Notes: a model not told the origin generated them from the sequence alone. Shown: positions 8,065 through 16,597, numbered from the stretch's first letter. The stretch is DNA of 33,995 bases from DATEZO01 sp035255485 (GCA_035255485.1 DATEZO010000093.1:1-33995); one strand, 5' to 3'. Numbers and translations: made by a program.

Positions 8065-9414
8065 TTACCGTGTCCAGCGTGTCGCTCCCACGACGCTGAG
8101 GCCGTTGGCCAGGTCACGCTGGAAAATGTAGCCGGCCTGATCCGTGCTGTTGGAAAGCGATCCGAGCACGCTGGTATTGGACGTACTGGCGTCGGTCTTG
8201 AACATGCCCTGGAAGGTGATCTGGCCGGACGACTGCACCGCTACCGGCGCATTGCCGGCGCTGTTGACCGTCAGGGAAGTATCGTAGCGGCGTGCGCCGA
8301 AATCCACGGTCAGGCTGGGCGATGCGATCTGGGCGGCGGCCAGGGTTTTGTGATCCTGCATCGCATAGGCTTCGGATTCGGCCAACTGGAACCGGACCAC
8401 GCCGGCATTCGGAAACATGACGTCGCCCTGCGGTTCGCGCAGCAGTCCGAATACCTCATTGCCGAACGTCATTTCACGCCCCGCCGTATGCATGGCCGTC
8501 AAGCTGCTGGCTTCCTGGCCCGGCTGGATGAAGTTCGCCCAGCGCCCCCACCAGTATTTGGGCGCGGGCGGCGTCACCACGTCCGCCACCGGCGGCGTCC
8601 CCGACTGCGGGTTGGATGCGTCTACGCTATTCCTGATCATGTCGGCGGCAACTTCCCTGACTGCATCGCGCATATCGCCGCTGGGCGTGGCCCGGGATTG
8701 CTTGTCGCCTGCTACGCGCGGCTCTTCAGGGCGCGGCGGAGCCAGCAAATTCGGTGATTCCAGCGCTTTTTCGGCGGGCACCAGGAGCGGCGCCTCGTTG
8801 CGGCTGCGCAGTTCGAGATAGGCGTCATGCATCGCAGCGGTGAGCACACGCGCGGAAGCCGATTTGCACGGGCCCAGCGTGCTGGCAAGGCAGTTCCCGG
8901 TGAGCGGCGACATCACGATCGCACCGCTTTGCACGGTAACGCGCGTGACGTCGGCCGCGGCCTGCACGACAAAGTCGGTACCGCGAATGCCGATCGCCGC
9001 CAGCGGCGTATTGAGACGGTAATTTTCCCTGGCAGCTTCGCCGGCCCGGCCGGTAATGCTGCGGGCGACGCCCTGTTCCAGCACGAACTTGATGCGATTG
9101 TTGGCCGGCGCTGCAGCATCGTAGTGATAGCTTTCAATGCGCAGGCGCGATTGCGGCCGCACGCTGATGAATGCACCATCCACCATACGCACATGGATAT
9201 GACCGTTGGCGCCGGTCAGGAGAGTTTGCCCCGCGCTGATCTCGGCGCCGCGCGCGACAGGCTGCGGCTTGCCGTCATCGCCAATGACACGAGCCTCGCC
9301 GATCGCGAAGGATACCGATCCTGCCAGCTCTGCGCCCATGGCAAGCGCGGAAGCTGCTGTCAGGCAGATCATCAGAAGATGTTTTACCCAGCGGGCCGGT
9401 AGAATGTCGTGCAT
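8065..9414 (-). CDS. FecR-domain exported protein
   Basis: This 449-residue protein has an N-terminal signal peptide (about residues 8-27, HLLMICLTAASALAMG). It is followed by a FecR domain (about 35-170) with the typical GEISAGQTLLTGANGHIHVRM-like start, VDGAFISVRPQSRLRIE and NTPLAAIGIRGTDFVV. After a Pro-rich linker, residues about 330-449 are Ser/Thr-rich and look beta-stranded (SGQITFQGMFKTD, TDQAGYIFQRD), resembling small lipocalin- or TbpB-like barrels seen at the end of such proteins. There is no anti-sigma region or adjacent sigma factor, so this is not a FecIR regulator but the stand-alone type often found with CHASE2 cyclases. It probably acts in the periplasm as a partner of the downstream cyclase. 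REP-like inverted repeats lie on both sides. Confidence 0.85.
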   Translation of the reverse strand: MHDILPARWVKHLLMICLTAASALAMGAELAGSVSFAIGEARVIGDDGKPQPVARGAEISAGQTLLTGANGHIHVRMVDGAFISVRPQSRLRIESYHYDAAAPANNRIKFVLEQGVARSITGRAGEAARENYRLNTPLAAIGIRGTDFVVQAAADVTRVTVQSGAIVMSPLTGNCLASTLGPCKSASARVLTAAMHDAYLELRSRNEAPLLVPAEKALESPNLLAPPRPEEPRVAGDKQSRATPSGDMRDAVREVAADMIRNSVDASNPQSGTPPVADVVTPPAPKYWWGRWANFIQPGQEASSLTAMHTAGREMTFGNEVFGLLREPQGDVMFPNAGVVRFQLAESEAYAMQDHKTLAAAQIASPSLTVDFGARRYDTSLTVNSAGNAPVAVQSSGQITFQGMFKTDASTSNTSVLGSLSNSTDQAGYIFQRDLANGLSVVGATRWTR

Positions 9415-9855
9415 GATATTTCCAAATCACGTTTGGCTCGGAAGAGCGAACGGCAAAAAGTGCTTGAAGTTGCCAAGAATGATGAAAATTATAGCAGCTT
9501 GCTTGCCAGATAACATTGTCTGAATAAAATCATGTTGCTGTTTCTGCCATGCGTTGTATTACACGGACATTTTTCCATGTAAATAATTGATAATCCGTTA
9601 TCCTAGGCGTCTGCCGGATTTATGCAAAAAGGAATCGTACCTTGTCGTCTAGTGGCAGCGCGGGCAATCCGGGCATGCGCTGCAGCAGCGCACCCGGACG
9701 GCGCAGCAGGGTTGCGCTGCTCCGGATTACCAGAAAATAGCTGGCATTGGCATTTCCGGCATTTCCGTTTTTTGCCGTCTCGTTAAATCCCGCGGAATGA
9801 TGGTGCGCGAAAAGGCTTTTACAATTGCGTTGAACTCACCTATTTATTTAGTTAC
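9415..9855. other. Divergent intergenic region between fecR-like and crp-like genes
   Basis: This 441-bp gap should hold the promoters of both divergent genes. The left part is AT-rich (about 9480-9600). The middle carries REP-like copy B. No gene, tRNA or clear CRP box (TGTGA-N6-TCACA) was found by eye. Confidence 0.5.
9654..9733 (-). repeat. GC-rich REP-like element, copy B of an inverted pair
   Basis: The reverse complement of 9665-9710 equals 7946-7991 except for one base. Outer parts are more divergent, with one small gap. Together with copy A it encloses the whole fecR-like gene in inverted orientation, about 1.7 kb apart. Confidence 0.75.
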
Positions 9856-10608
9856 ATGCCGATCGCGTTTGACACCGTTGCAAGAATCCCATTATTCGAA
9901 GGCCTGGACAAGGAAACGCTGACGGTCGTAGCCGGGCTCATGACGAGCCGTACCTTTTTGCATCACGACATCGTAATCCGCAAAGGCGATGCCGCAGAAC
10001 ATCTGGCATTCCTGCTTTCCGGCAAGCTGCAGGTGGTCGACCTGAGCGAAGATGGCCGCGAAACCGGCATCCATTTCATTTTGCCCGGCACGTATTTCGG
10101 TGAACTGTCCGTGATCGATGGCCAGCCGCGCTCGGCATCGGTGATTTCCGTCACCACTTCAGAAGTCGCCTTCCTGCCCAATGCCCAGGCGCGTGCCCTG
10201 ATTTTCAACCGCCCGCTGATCGCACAGCGCTTCCTGACGCACTTTGCCCAGATCGTGCGCGCCTCTTCCCGGCAGCGCACCCTGCTCAGCATTCCGAATG
10301 CGTTTCAGCGCGTGTTTGCGCAATTGCAATTGTTCGTGCGCGAGACAAAGGAAGGACAGGTCATCGAAGGCTTGCCGAAACAGCACGAGATCGCGATCAT
10401 GGTCAATACCAGCCGCGAAACCGTATCGCGCGCACTGCATACGCTGATGAAGATGGGCATCCTGCAAAAGAAAGGCACGATTCTGGTAGTAACCCGGCCG
10501 GAGCAACTGAAAAGCGCGGCGACACAGGGCATCGAAGAAGCGCAAGCGGCGGGCAAGGCGCCGAAAAAAGAAGATGTGCAAGCCGCCCGGCAAAATGGCG
10601 ACGCATAG
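9856..10608 (+). CDS. Crp/Fnr family transcription regulator with intact cyclic-nucleotide cassette
   Basis: In this 250-residue protein, residues about 10-125 form the cyclic-nucleotide-binding beta-roll. The phosphate-binding cassette reads FGELSVIDGQPRSASV, with the Glu (E83) and Arg-Ser pair (R92-S93) that contact cAMP in E. coli CRP. The N-terminus has no Cys cluster, so it is not an FNR-type oxygen sensor. A winged helix-turn-helix follows (about 155-215), with KQHEIAIMVNTSRETVSRALHTL as the DNA-reading part. The last 30 residues are a charged Ala-rich tail not needed by the family. It lies divergently next to the fecR-cyclase-barrel set and could respond to the cAMP made there; this link is inferred from position and motif. 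The next gene follows after 30 bp. Confidence 0.9.
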   Translation: MPIAFDTVARIPLFEGLDKETLTVVAGLMTSRTFLHHDIVIRKGDAAEHLAFLLSGKLQVVDLSEDGRETGIHFILPGTYFGELSVIDGQPRSASVISVTTSEVAFLPNAQARALIFNRPLIAQRFLTHFAQIVRASSRQRTLLSIPNAFQRVFAQLQLFVRETKEGQVIEGLPKQHEIAIMVNTSRETVSRALHTLMKMGILQKKGTILVVTRPEQLKSAATQGIEEAQAAGKAPKKEDVQAARQNGDA

Positions 10609-10638
10609 CCATGCTCGTTCACTGAAAATCACTTCGCC

Positions 10639-11373
10639 ATGTTCGATCAGTTTCCGAAAACGCGCCCTCCGCTACCCGGGCCGATTGAAAAAATCCATGC
10701 CGCACATTACCGGGCGAATCGCGATGGCGCAACAGCCGCCACCTCGCTGGCGCAAAAGCTGGAAGCATGGATGCACAGGAAAGTGGCGCAGGACATTGCC
10801 GACCGCCCTTCGACCGGAACATCGACGCTCGAAATAGGCGCGGGCACGCTCAATCAGTTGCAGTACGAGCCTGTCATTGGCCCCTATGACATCGTCGAGC
10901 CGTTCTCCGGCCTGCATGACAATTCGCCCCTGTTGAGCAGGGTGCGCAATGCCTATGCGGATATTGCCGAAGTGCCGGGCCATTTCCGCTACGACAGAAT
11001 CACTTCCGTGGCTGCATTCGAGCATGTCCTCGATCTGCCGGAACTGGTGGCGAGATGCGGCCTGTTGCTGGCGGACGGCGGCGTGCTGCGGGTAGCCATA
11101 CCGAGCGAAGGCACGCTGTTGTGGACGTTGGGCTGGAAGCTGACAACGGGGCTCGAATTCAGGCTCAAATACGGGCTTGATTACGGATTGCTCATGCGGC
11201 ATGAGCATGTCAACAGCGCAAGAGAGATAGCGGAAGTGCTCGAATTTTTCTTCGCTGATGTCAAGTGCAGCGTGTTCGGCCTGGCCAGGCCGCTTTCGCT
11301 TTACCAATTCCATGCATGCCGCAATCCAAGGATTGAGAAATGCCACGACTATGCGAGCCGACAGCATGCATGA
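10639..11373 (+). CDS. Class I SAM-dependent methyltransferase
   Basis: The 244-residue protein has a Rossmann-type methyltransferase core. Motif I reads LEIGAGT at residues 64-70, and the acidic residue after the second strand lies in YDIVEPF. An interaction loop, YDRITSVAAFEHVLDL, is followed by LLADGGVLRVAIPSEG, the usual motif III region. The Tyr-rich HAAHYRANRDG near residue 20 resembles small-molecule or lipid/sugar methyltransferases of the Methyltransf_11 type. The substrate is unknown. It begins 30 bp after the crp-like gene, and its end overlaps the start of the next gene, so co-transcription with the membrane sugar-transfer genes downstream is likely. A role in modifying a lipid-linked sugar or a glycan is inferred from this context. 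Confidence 0.85.
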   Translation: MFDQFPKTRPPLPGPIEKIHAAHYRANRDGATAATSLAQKLEAWMHRKVAQDIADRPSTGTSTLEIGAGTLNQLQYEPVIGPYDIVEPFSGLHDNSPLLSRVRNAYADIAEVPGHFRYDRITSVAAFEHVLDLPELVARCGLLLADGGVLRVAIPSEGTLLWTLGWKLTTGLEFRLKYGLDYGLLMRHEHVNSAREIAEVLEFFFADVKCSVFGLARPLSLYQFHACRNPRIEKCHDYASRQHA

Positions 11374-13504
11374 CGCGGCGCTGCAACGGCAGGACGGCAG
11401 GCGACCATCCGCATCCGGATTGCTGTCGCGCCTGCTCTGGAGCCCGCAGTCGCCCGCCGCTTCGTATGGATGGACGATATTGGCGGCGATTCTTTTCATT
11501 TTTTATCTTTTCCCGGTTGCCTTCCTGGCAGGCAATGGCGCGTTCTTCAGCCAGACTGACGCCTCTTCGAACGTTGCGGGCTGGCTGTTCTATGCGCGCG
11601 ATGCCTGGCACTTCCCATTGCTGCATACCGAACGGCTGAATCACCCGGAAGGCGTCAGCATCGCCTTCACCGATAGCATTCCGCTTGCTGCGCTATTGTT
11701 CAAACCATTCGTGGCCTGGCTGCCGATGCATTTCCATTATTTCGGGCTATGGCATGCGGCGGCCTTCATTGCACAGGCGATCGGTGCAACCTTCCTGATC
11801 CGCGCGCTTGGCGTGCGCCATGCGCCGGGAGCCGTTGCCGCAGTCGCCTTCGCCATCACATGGCCAGCGCTTTTATGGCGCATCGGACATACCTCGCTGA
11901 TGACGCATGGCATCCTGCTGTTTGCGCTGGCGTTCTATTTTCTCGGGCGGCGCGGCCAGTGGCCCGCCCGACGCACGGCAACGGCGTTCATCATCCTTTG
12001 CATCATCGGCCTGACGATTCATCCGTATTTCCTGGCGTTCTGCTATCCGCTGTTCCTGGCATTCCTGGTGGATCAGGCGCTGGCGGGCGAAGGCTGGCGC
12101 AAGCAGATGCCACGCGCACTGGCATCGGTTGCGGCAATTGCGGCAGTTGGCATGGTATTGGGTTATTTCGGGCACGGCAGCACGATGACCTTCGGTTTCG
12201 GCTATTACTCGATGAACCTGATGTCGCCTTTCTGCGGCGGATATCTGGTTGCATGCACCGATGCAATCCAGCATCAATTCGGCGCATTCCGTTTTGCGGA
12301 TGCGACCGGCGGCCAGTACGAGGGCTACAACCATTTCGGCGCCGGCATGCTGCTCCTGCTGCCGGTCGTTCTCATCACACGCTGGCGCAGTGTCAGGGCG
12401 CTGCCGAAGCGTTATCCCGCCCTTCTGCTGGTGCTGGTGCTGTTTTCAATCTATGCGCTGTCCACTGCAGTCTATTTCGGCGCACATGAAGTTGCCGCCT
12501 ATTCGCTGCCGTCTTTTCTGGACCGGTTAACCGGCACATTCCGCGCCAGCGGCCGTTTTTTCTGGATCGTCGGCTACGCAATTGCATTTGGTGTCCTGGC
12601 CGGTTTGCTGAGTCGACCTTCCCGCAGCGCCATATTGCTGCTGGCCGTCGCCTTACCGTTGCAGTGGCTGGATGTGCAGCCGCTGCGGCAACGAATCGTG
12701 ACAACAGCATCCGTTCCCGCCGGTAATGATCTTGCCGAATGGGAGGACGCGTTGATGAAGGTGGACAAGATTCACCTCTATCCCGCTTTCGGTTGCGGCG
12801 GCGACAGCGATGTGAATATCTACTGGCTTTTCCAGCGCCTGGCCGCGCATTACGGCAAATTGATCGATACCGGTTATTTTGCGCGGCCGAATGTGGATTG
12901 CGGCGACAATGCACACGCTTTCGCCGGTAAATTCATGGAGCGGCATCTGTATGTGACATCTGCCGAGCATATCAAGAATCCGTTTACTGTTCCGGCCGGG
13001 TTCCTGTCCGCATCACAGCGCGGCGAATGCGTGAAGCGGCAGAATACGGTGCTGTGCCAGCCGGGCGGCTGGCACGGCGGCAGGCTGCAGGCGGAACCGC
13101 TCGGCGCATTGAGCGCACGCGTGCAATGGCCGGCGGCAGCGCTGCCGACCCAGATCGGCCATATCGCTAGTGGACGCCTGACGCCGATCGACAGGAACCG
13201 CACCGGCTTCCTGTCCTTCGGCCCCTACATCACGCTGCCGCCGGGCCGCTATCATTACGCCATCGACTACGCGAGCGCGTCGAAAGCAGCGCACCAGGCC
13301 GGGCGATGGGATCTCATGAGCAATGACGACAGGAACGGCATGCACGAAATCGGCGCCGGGCCGCTCTCCGGCACCGGCGGTGCGACGCGCAGGATCGAAG
13401 GCGAATTTGTTGCAGAGGACTGGAAGTTCCGGTTCGAGATCCGGACCTTTTTCACGGGCGGCGATTTGCAGGTCATCGGCCTGGCGCTGGAAAAGAAATC
13501 ATGA
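11351..13504 (+). CDS. Large multi-spanning membrane protein, GT-C-like (DUF6311 type)
   Basis: About 717 residues if the ATG at 11351 is used; ATGs at 11312 and 11366 are in frame and cannot be excluded, since no strong ribosome binding site is visible. The start overlaps the upstream methyltransferase gene. About ten hydrophobic helices (roughly residues 35-460) form a GT-C-like membrane core. The first lumenal loop contains NHPEGVSIAFTDSIPLAALLF, typical of the DUF6311 family. The C-terminal 250 residues are soluble and periplasmic. They end in a beta-rich domain (LSFGPYITLPPGRYHYAIDYAS and FEIRTFFTGGDLQVIGLAL) like those seen on sugar-transfer enzymes. The likely role is transfer of a sugar from a polyprenyl-phosphate donor outside the membrane, in line with the ArnC-like and ArnE-like genes that follow. 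No member is known to me with a proven reaction. Confidence 0.7.
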   Translation: MRADSMHDAALQRQDGRRPSASGLLSRLLWSPQSPAASYGWTILAAILFIFYLFPVAFLAGNGAFFSQTDASSNVAGWLFYARDAWHFPLLHTERLNHPEGVSIAFTDSIPLAALLFKPFVAWLPMHFHYFGLWHAAAFIAQAIGATFLIRALGVRHAPGAVAAVAFAITWPALLWRIGHTSLMTHGILLFALAFYFLGRRGQWPARRTATAFIILCIIGLTIHPYFLAFCYPLFLAFLVDQALAGEGWRKQMPRALASVAAIAAVGMVLGYFGHGSTMTFGFGYYSMNLMSPFCGGYLVACTDAIQHQFGAFRFADATGGQYEGYNHFGAGMLLLLPVVLITRWRSVRALPKRYPALLLVLVLFSIYALSTAVYFGAHEVAAYSLPSFLDRLTGTFRASGRFFWIVGYAIAFGVLAGLLSRPSRSAILLLAVALPLQWLDVQPLRQRIVTTASVPAGNDLAEWEDALMKVDKIHLYPAFGCGGDSDVNIYWLFQRLAAHYGKLIDTGYFARPNVDCGDNAHAFAGKFMERHLYVTSAEHIKNPFTVPAGFLSASQRGECVKRQNTVLCQPGGWHGGRLQAEPLGALSARVQWPAAALPTQIGHIASGRLTPIDRNRTGFLSFGPYITLPPGRYHYAIDYASASKAAHQAGRWDLMSNDDRNGMHEIGAGPLSGTGGATRRIEGEFVAEDWKFRFEIRTFFTGGDLQVIGLALEKKS

Positions 13505-13573
13505 CCTGCCGGCATCGGGATGACCGTCGCAACGCGCCTGCGTTGGGGATTCACGCAAAAAGAACAATGTGCC

Positions 13574-13609
13574 GTAGCCCGGATAAAGCGAGAGCGCAAT
13601 CCGGGCTAC
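13574..13609. repeat. REP-type palindrome
   Basis: GTAGCCCGGATAAAGCG and CGCAATCCGGGCTAC form an almost perfect inverted repeat around a 3-5 base loop. This is a widespread proteobacterial intergenic REP motif. Further on (about 13690-13725) the text TTTTCCGTGCCTTTCGTGGACAGG also looks like a common dispersed repeat. The rest of the 13505-13757 gap shows nothing else. Confidence 0.75.
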
Positions 13610-13757
13610 AAGAGGGATTTGTTTGTCCGCAAAAACATGAAAGCCATGAAAAAGATGGACAGGAGAATCTGGTGCAGGACAATGATGCCTGTTTGTATTT
13701 TCCGTGCCTTTCGTGGACAGGGCATGACATCCCTTATTATCCTGAACGGACCCGATT

Positions 13758-14690
13758 GTGACCACCCTGATCAGCCTGATTGTTCCTGTCTATAACGAGC
13801 AAGCCATCATCCGCGCCAATCTCGCGGCGATTCTGGCGGCGGCGCACGGCGACTGGTACGTGCTGGAGCTGGTCGCAGTGGACGACGGTTCACAGGATGA
13901 CAGCGCGGCTGAAATCGCGCAGGCCGCCGCTGCGGACCCGCGAATCCGCCCGATATCCTTTACCCGCAACTTCGGCAAGGAGGCGGCGATCCAGGCCGGC
14001 CTGGCACATGCCAGGGGCGATGCCGTGATCGTGCTCGATGGTGATTTGCAGCATCCACCGGAATTGATCCCGCAGATGGCGGCATTATGGCGTCAAGGTC
14101 TATACGTGGTCGAAGCGGTAAAGGCGGATCGCGGTAATGAAGCATGCGCCAACAGTCTGTTCGCCCACCTGTTTTACGGCATGTTCGAGCGCTTTGCGGG
14201 GCTCGATCTGCGTGGGCAATCCGATTTCAAGCTGCTTGATCGCATGGTGGTCGATGCCTATCTCGCATTTCCGGAGCGGTACCGCTTTTTTCGCGGCCTC
14301 ATCGGCTGGGCGCAATACCCGAGTGCGCGGCTTCCGTTCAGCGTACCGGCACGCGCGGGCGGCGGCAGCAGCCAGTGGAGCAGATTGAAACTGTTGCGCT
14401 ATGCGGTCAACAATATCACCAGCTTTTCCAGCGCGCCGCTGAAGCTGGTGTCCTGGCTCGGCGGCCTCACGCTGGCTTTCGGCGCGATCATCGGCGCGAT
14501 CAGCCTGATCGCGAAATTCCAGGGCAAGGCGGTCAGCGGCTTCACCACGGTCAACCTGCTGATCATCATCATCGGCGGCGCGATCCTGGTCAGCCTGGGC
14601 ATCATCGGCCATTACATCGCCCGCCTGTACGACGAGATCAAGGGCCGCCCGGCGTATGTGATCAAGCCGGCCGAGAGGAAACGGCCATGA
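13758..14690 (+). CDS. ArnC/DPM1-like family 2 glycosyltransferase
   Basis: In this 310-residue protein, the N-terminal GT-A domain (about 1-225) shows SLIVPVYNEQ, VDDGSQDDS and the DxD-type motif VIVLDGDLQHPPE. It is followed by two C-terminal membrane helices (about 232-260 and 268-295) and a basic tail. This is the layout of polyprenyl-phosphate glycosyltransferases such as ArnC, GtrB and dolichol-phosphate mannose synthase, which load a sugar onto undecaprenyl phosphate at the inner membrane. Start is GTG at 13758; ATG is not available in frame near the conserved strand. Its stop overlaps the start of the small transporter gene (ATGA), indicating translational coupling. The sugar it uses cannot be predicted from sequence. 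Confidence 0.9.
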   Translation: MTTLISLIVPVYNEQAIIRANLAAILAAAHGDWYVLELVAVDDGSQDDSAAEIAQAAAADPRIRPISFTRNFGKEAAIQAGLAHARGDAVIVLDGDLQHPPELIPQMAALWRQGLYVVEAVKADRGNEACANSLFAHLFYGMFERFAGLDLRGQSDFKLLDRMVVDAYLAFPERYRFFRGLIGWAQYPSARLPFSVPARAGGGSSQWSRLKLLRYAVNNITSFSSAPLKLVSWLGGLTLAFGAIIGAISLIAKFQGKAVSGFTTVNLLIIIIGGAILVSLGIIGHYIARLYDEIKGRPAYVIKPAERKRP

Positions 14691-15028
14691 ACGAACCCTG
14701 GATTGCGCTGATCGCGGTGCTGTGCAATGCCGGCGCCCAGTTGTCGATGAAATATGCGGGCGCCGCGCCGCAGCCGATGGACAGCATCGCCTTCTGGCTC
14801 TCGCCCTGGCTGCTGGCCGCGATCGCGCTGTACGGCTTGAGCTTCCTGCTGATGGTGCGCGTATTCGCGGTCAATCCGCTGTCGATCGCGACACCCGTGA
14901 TGGCGGGCTGCACCTTCCTGCTGGTCACGCTGGCCGGCTGGCTGTTGCTGGGAGAAAGCCTGGGCTACCAGAAGCTGGCCGGCATCGGCTGCATTTTTTT
15001 CGGCATCGTGCTGCTGGCGCGGGCCTGA
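14687..15028 (+). CDS. Small four-helix EamA/SMR-type transporter (ArnE/ArnF-like)
   Basis: The 113-residue protein has four membrane helices. Its start codon overlaps the stop of the ArnC-like gene. It begins MNEPWIALIAVLCNAGAQLSMK, and the helix 3 region NPLSIATPVMAGCTFLLVT and helix 4 start GESLGYQKLAGIGCIFFGI match the EamA/small multidrug resistance fold. ArnE and ArnF, of the same size and fold, flip undecaprenyl-phosphate-aminoarabinose. A single partner here would work as a homodimer or with a protein elsewhere. Coupling to a polyprenyl-phosphate glycosyltransferase makes flipping of the lipid-linked sugar the best inference. A drug exporter is less likely given the context. A hairpin at 15089-15117 may end transcription. 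Confidence 0.85.
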   Translation: MNEPWIALIAVLCNAGAQLSMKYAGAAPQPMDSIAFWLSPWLLAAIALYGLSFLLMVRVFAVNPLSIATPVMAGCTFLLVTLAGWLLLGESLGYQKLAGIGCIFFGIVLLARA

Positions 15029-15088
15029 ACGTTCAGCATACGGCGTTGGGACATTGGAAAAATTTCCTTTTGACCATCGCCCTGTCGT

Positions 15089-15117
15089 TTGAAGTACATC
15101 ATGCGCATGCACTTCAA
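15089..15117. promoter_or_regulatory. Hairpin/palindrome in the 15029-15264 gap
   Basis: TTGAAGT (15089-15095) and ACTTCAA (15111-15117) are perfect arms around CATGCGCATG, itself a palindrome. A T-rich stretch follows on the plus strand, so it could be a weak terminator for the transporter gene. It could equally be an operator for the methyltransferase gene at 15265. Confidence 0.35.
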
Positions 15118-15264
15118 TTCCGATCTTTATTGCATTTTCACCAATAACATCATATAAACGGCATGATCCTGCATCGGCAGCGCGGTATTGGTCCAGCGCT
15201 TGCAGGCTGGCCATGGCGTCATATGCAGGCCGGAACACTCATTCATCCTTATAGGAGTTATTGC

Positions 15265-16329
15265 ATGTCGCTTCTGTTACGGAATGTTGCCCGGCCTGTC
15301 TGGATGCTGTTGCCGCCCGCAGTACGCACTTCCTCCCTTGCACTGTGGCTGAAGGCAAAACTGGTCAAGCCACCCATTCCGATAGCCGCGCCGGTTCCGC
15401 CGCCCGATCCAGTCGTATCGGTCGCGCCGGTCGCGCCGCGAGCCCCGTTCAAGGGACCGCAACAGGTATCGACGCTGGAGGAACTAGACGAAATGCTGGT
15501 GATGCTGGACGCGGCGGCCGCGATTTCCGACGATGAATTGCGGCGCGGCTTCACCCGATTCACGATGCGCTTTCCGCTGGATTTGCCGGCTGACCCGGAT
15601 TCCGAGGCGTATCGCACAACGCAATTCAAGCTGTATGAGTGGCTGCACGGAAAACCCTATTCCACCAGCAACGAAGTCAGCAGCTTCGATACCCGCGCGG
15701 CGGCATCACGCCCTTTTCCGTTTTATACCGAGAGCCCGCACACGGTGGGCAATCACATCATCAGCATCGGGCACCTGATCCGGACGCTGAATCTGCCGCC
15801 GAAGAGCGCCATCCTGGAATTCGGACCTGGCTGGGGCAATACGACGGTCTGGCTGGCGCGCATGGGATATCGGGTCACCGCCGTGGATATCGAACAGAAT
15901 TTCGTCGATCTGATCCGGGAGCGGGCACGCCGCAAGGAGCTGGACATCGATGTGCGGCAGGGGGATTTTTCACTGATCGACCAGTTCGAGCAGCAATTCG
16001 ACGCGGTACTGTTCTTCGAATGCTTTCACCATTGCGCCAATCATCAAGCCCTGATCGCCAGCCTGGACCGCGTCATTGCGCCGGGCGGAAAAGCGGTGTT
16101 TGCCGCCGAGCCGATCACCGATGATTTCCCGATTCCGTGGGGCTTGCGGCTGGACGGCGAATCCTTATGGGCGATCCGCAAACAAGGCTGGCTGGAGCTG
16201 GGTTTCAAGGAAAGCTATTTCCGCAAGCTGCTGGCCCGGCACGGTTGGGAAGTGGAGAAATCAGTATGCCCGGAAACGCCGTGGGGCGTGATCCTGACGG
16301 CGACGCGCAAGGCTGAACAGGCTGCCTGA
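15265..16329 (+). CDS. SAM-dependent methyltransferase with Pro-rich N-terminal linker
   Basis: The 354-residue protein starts at ATG 15265, set by a good ribosome binding site (AGGAG at about 15253-15257). An open frame exists upstream, but it lacks such a site. Residues 1-30 are weakly hydrophobic, 36-65 are Pro/Ala/Val-rich, and the catalytic core runs from about 160 to 345. Motif I reads EFGPGWGNTT at 185-194, with the acidic residue in VTAVDIEQNF and then FDAVLFFECFHHCANH, APGGKAVFAAEPI and PWGVILTATRK. It belongs to the class I family, probably acting on a lipid or glycan given its neighbours. The substrate is not determinable. The own promoter region and the 236-bp gap suggest separate transcription from the transporter gene. 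Confidence 0.85.
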   Translation: MSLLLRNVARPVWMLLPPAVRTSSLALWLKAKLVKPPIPIAAPVPPPDPVVSVAPVAPRAPFKGPQQVSTLEELDEMLVMLDAAAAISDDELRRGFTRFTMRFPLDLPADPDSEAYRTTQFKLYEWLHGKPYSTSNEVSSFDTRAAASRPFPFYTESPHTVGNHIISIGHLIRTLNLPPKSAILEFGPGWGNTTVWLARMGYRVTAVDIEQNFVDLIRERARRKELDIDVRQGDFSLIDQFEQQFDAVLFFECFHHCANHQALIASLDRVIAPGGKAVFAAEPITDDFPIPWGLRLDGESLWAIRKQGWLELGFKESYFRKLLARHGWEVEKSVCPETPWGVILTATRKAEQAA

Positions 16330-16401
16330 CCTGGATGATGCACTGCTTGCGCGCCATCTTGCGCGCGGATACCCGGACATGGCGGGCTGCAGCGGTTTTT
16401 T

Positions 16402-16471
16402 ATACTCCACCTTGTATTTTAAGAAACCCGCAGAATCATTCCGCATTTGGCCTTTTTTAAACCATACTCCC
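16402..16471 (-). repeat. AT-rich dispersed element, copy 4
   Basis: Read on the minus strand, GGGAGTAT (16471-16464) and GGAGTAT (16408-16402) bracket a 55-bp core. The right 36 bases match copy 3 at about 25 positions, including AATGA and AAAATACA; the left part is weaker and needs a one-base gap. Like copy 2, it continues into TAAAA after the second GGAGTAT. Confidence 0.6.
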
Positions 16472-16546
16472 ATGATTTCAACTCTATGCAGCTATCTGTT
16501 GAAACCAGCCATGCCGGAGTGAAATCAGGGTCAGAGTTTTGAAACC

Positions 16547-16597
16547 GGGGTCGGAGTTTTTTTACGCCGGTTTCATGGCGTAAATTACTCTGACCCC
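16547..16597. repeat. GGGGTCAGAG inverted repeat, copy 1
   Basis: GGGGTCGGAGTTTTTTTACG at the left pairs with CGTAAATTACTCTGACCCC at the right, with a loop of about 10 bases. The motif GGGGTCAGAGTAATTT is frequently seen beside REP-associated tyrosine transposases in proteobacteria. No transposase gene is present in this window. Confidence 0.7.

Noticed and set aside
16261..16473. 70-codon minus-strand frame starting in AT-rich element copy 4
   Set aside because: It runs antisense into the end of the methyltransferase gene, and the frame is not shared with other element copies.
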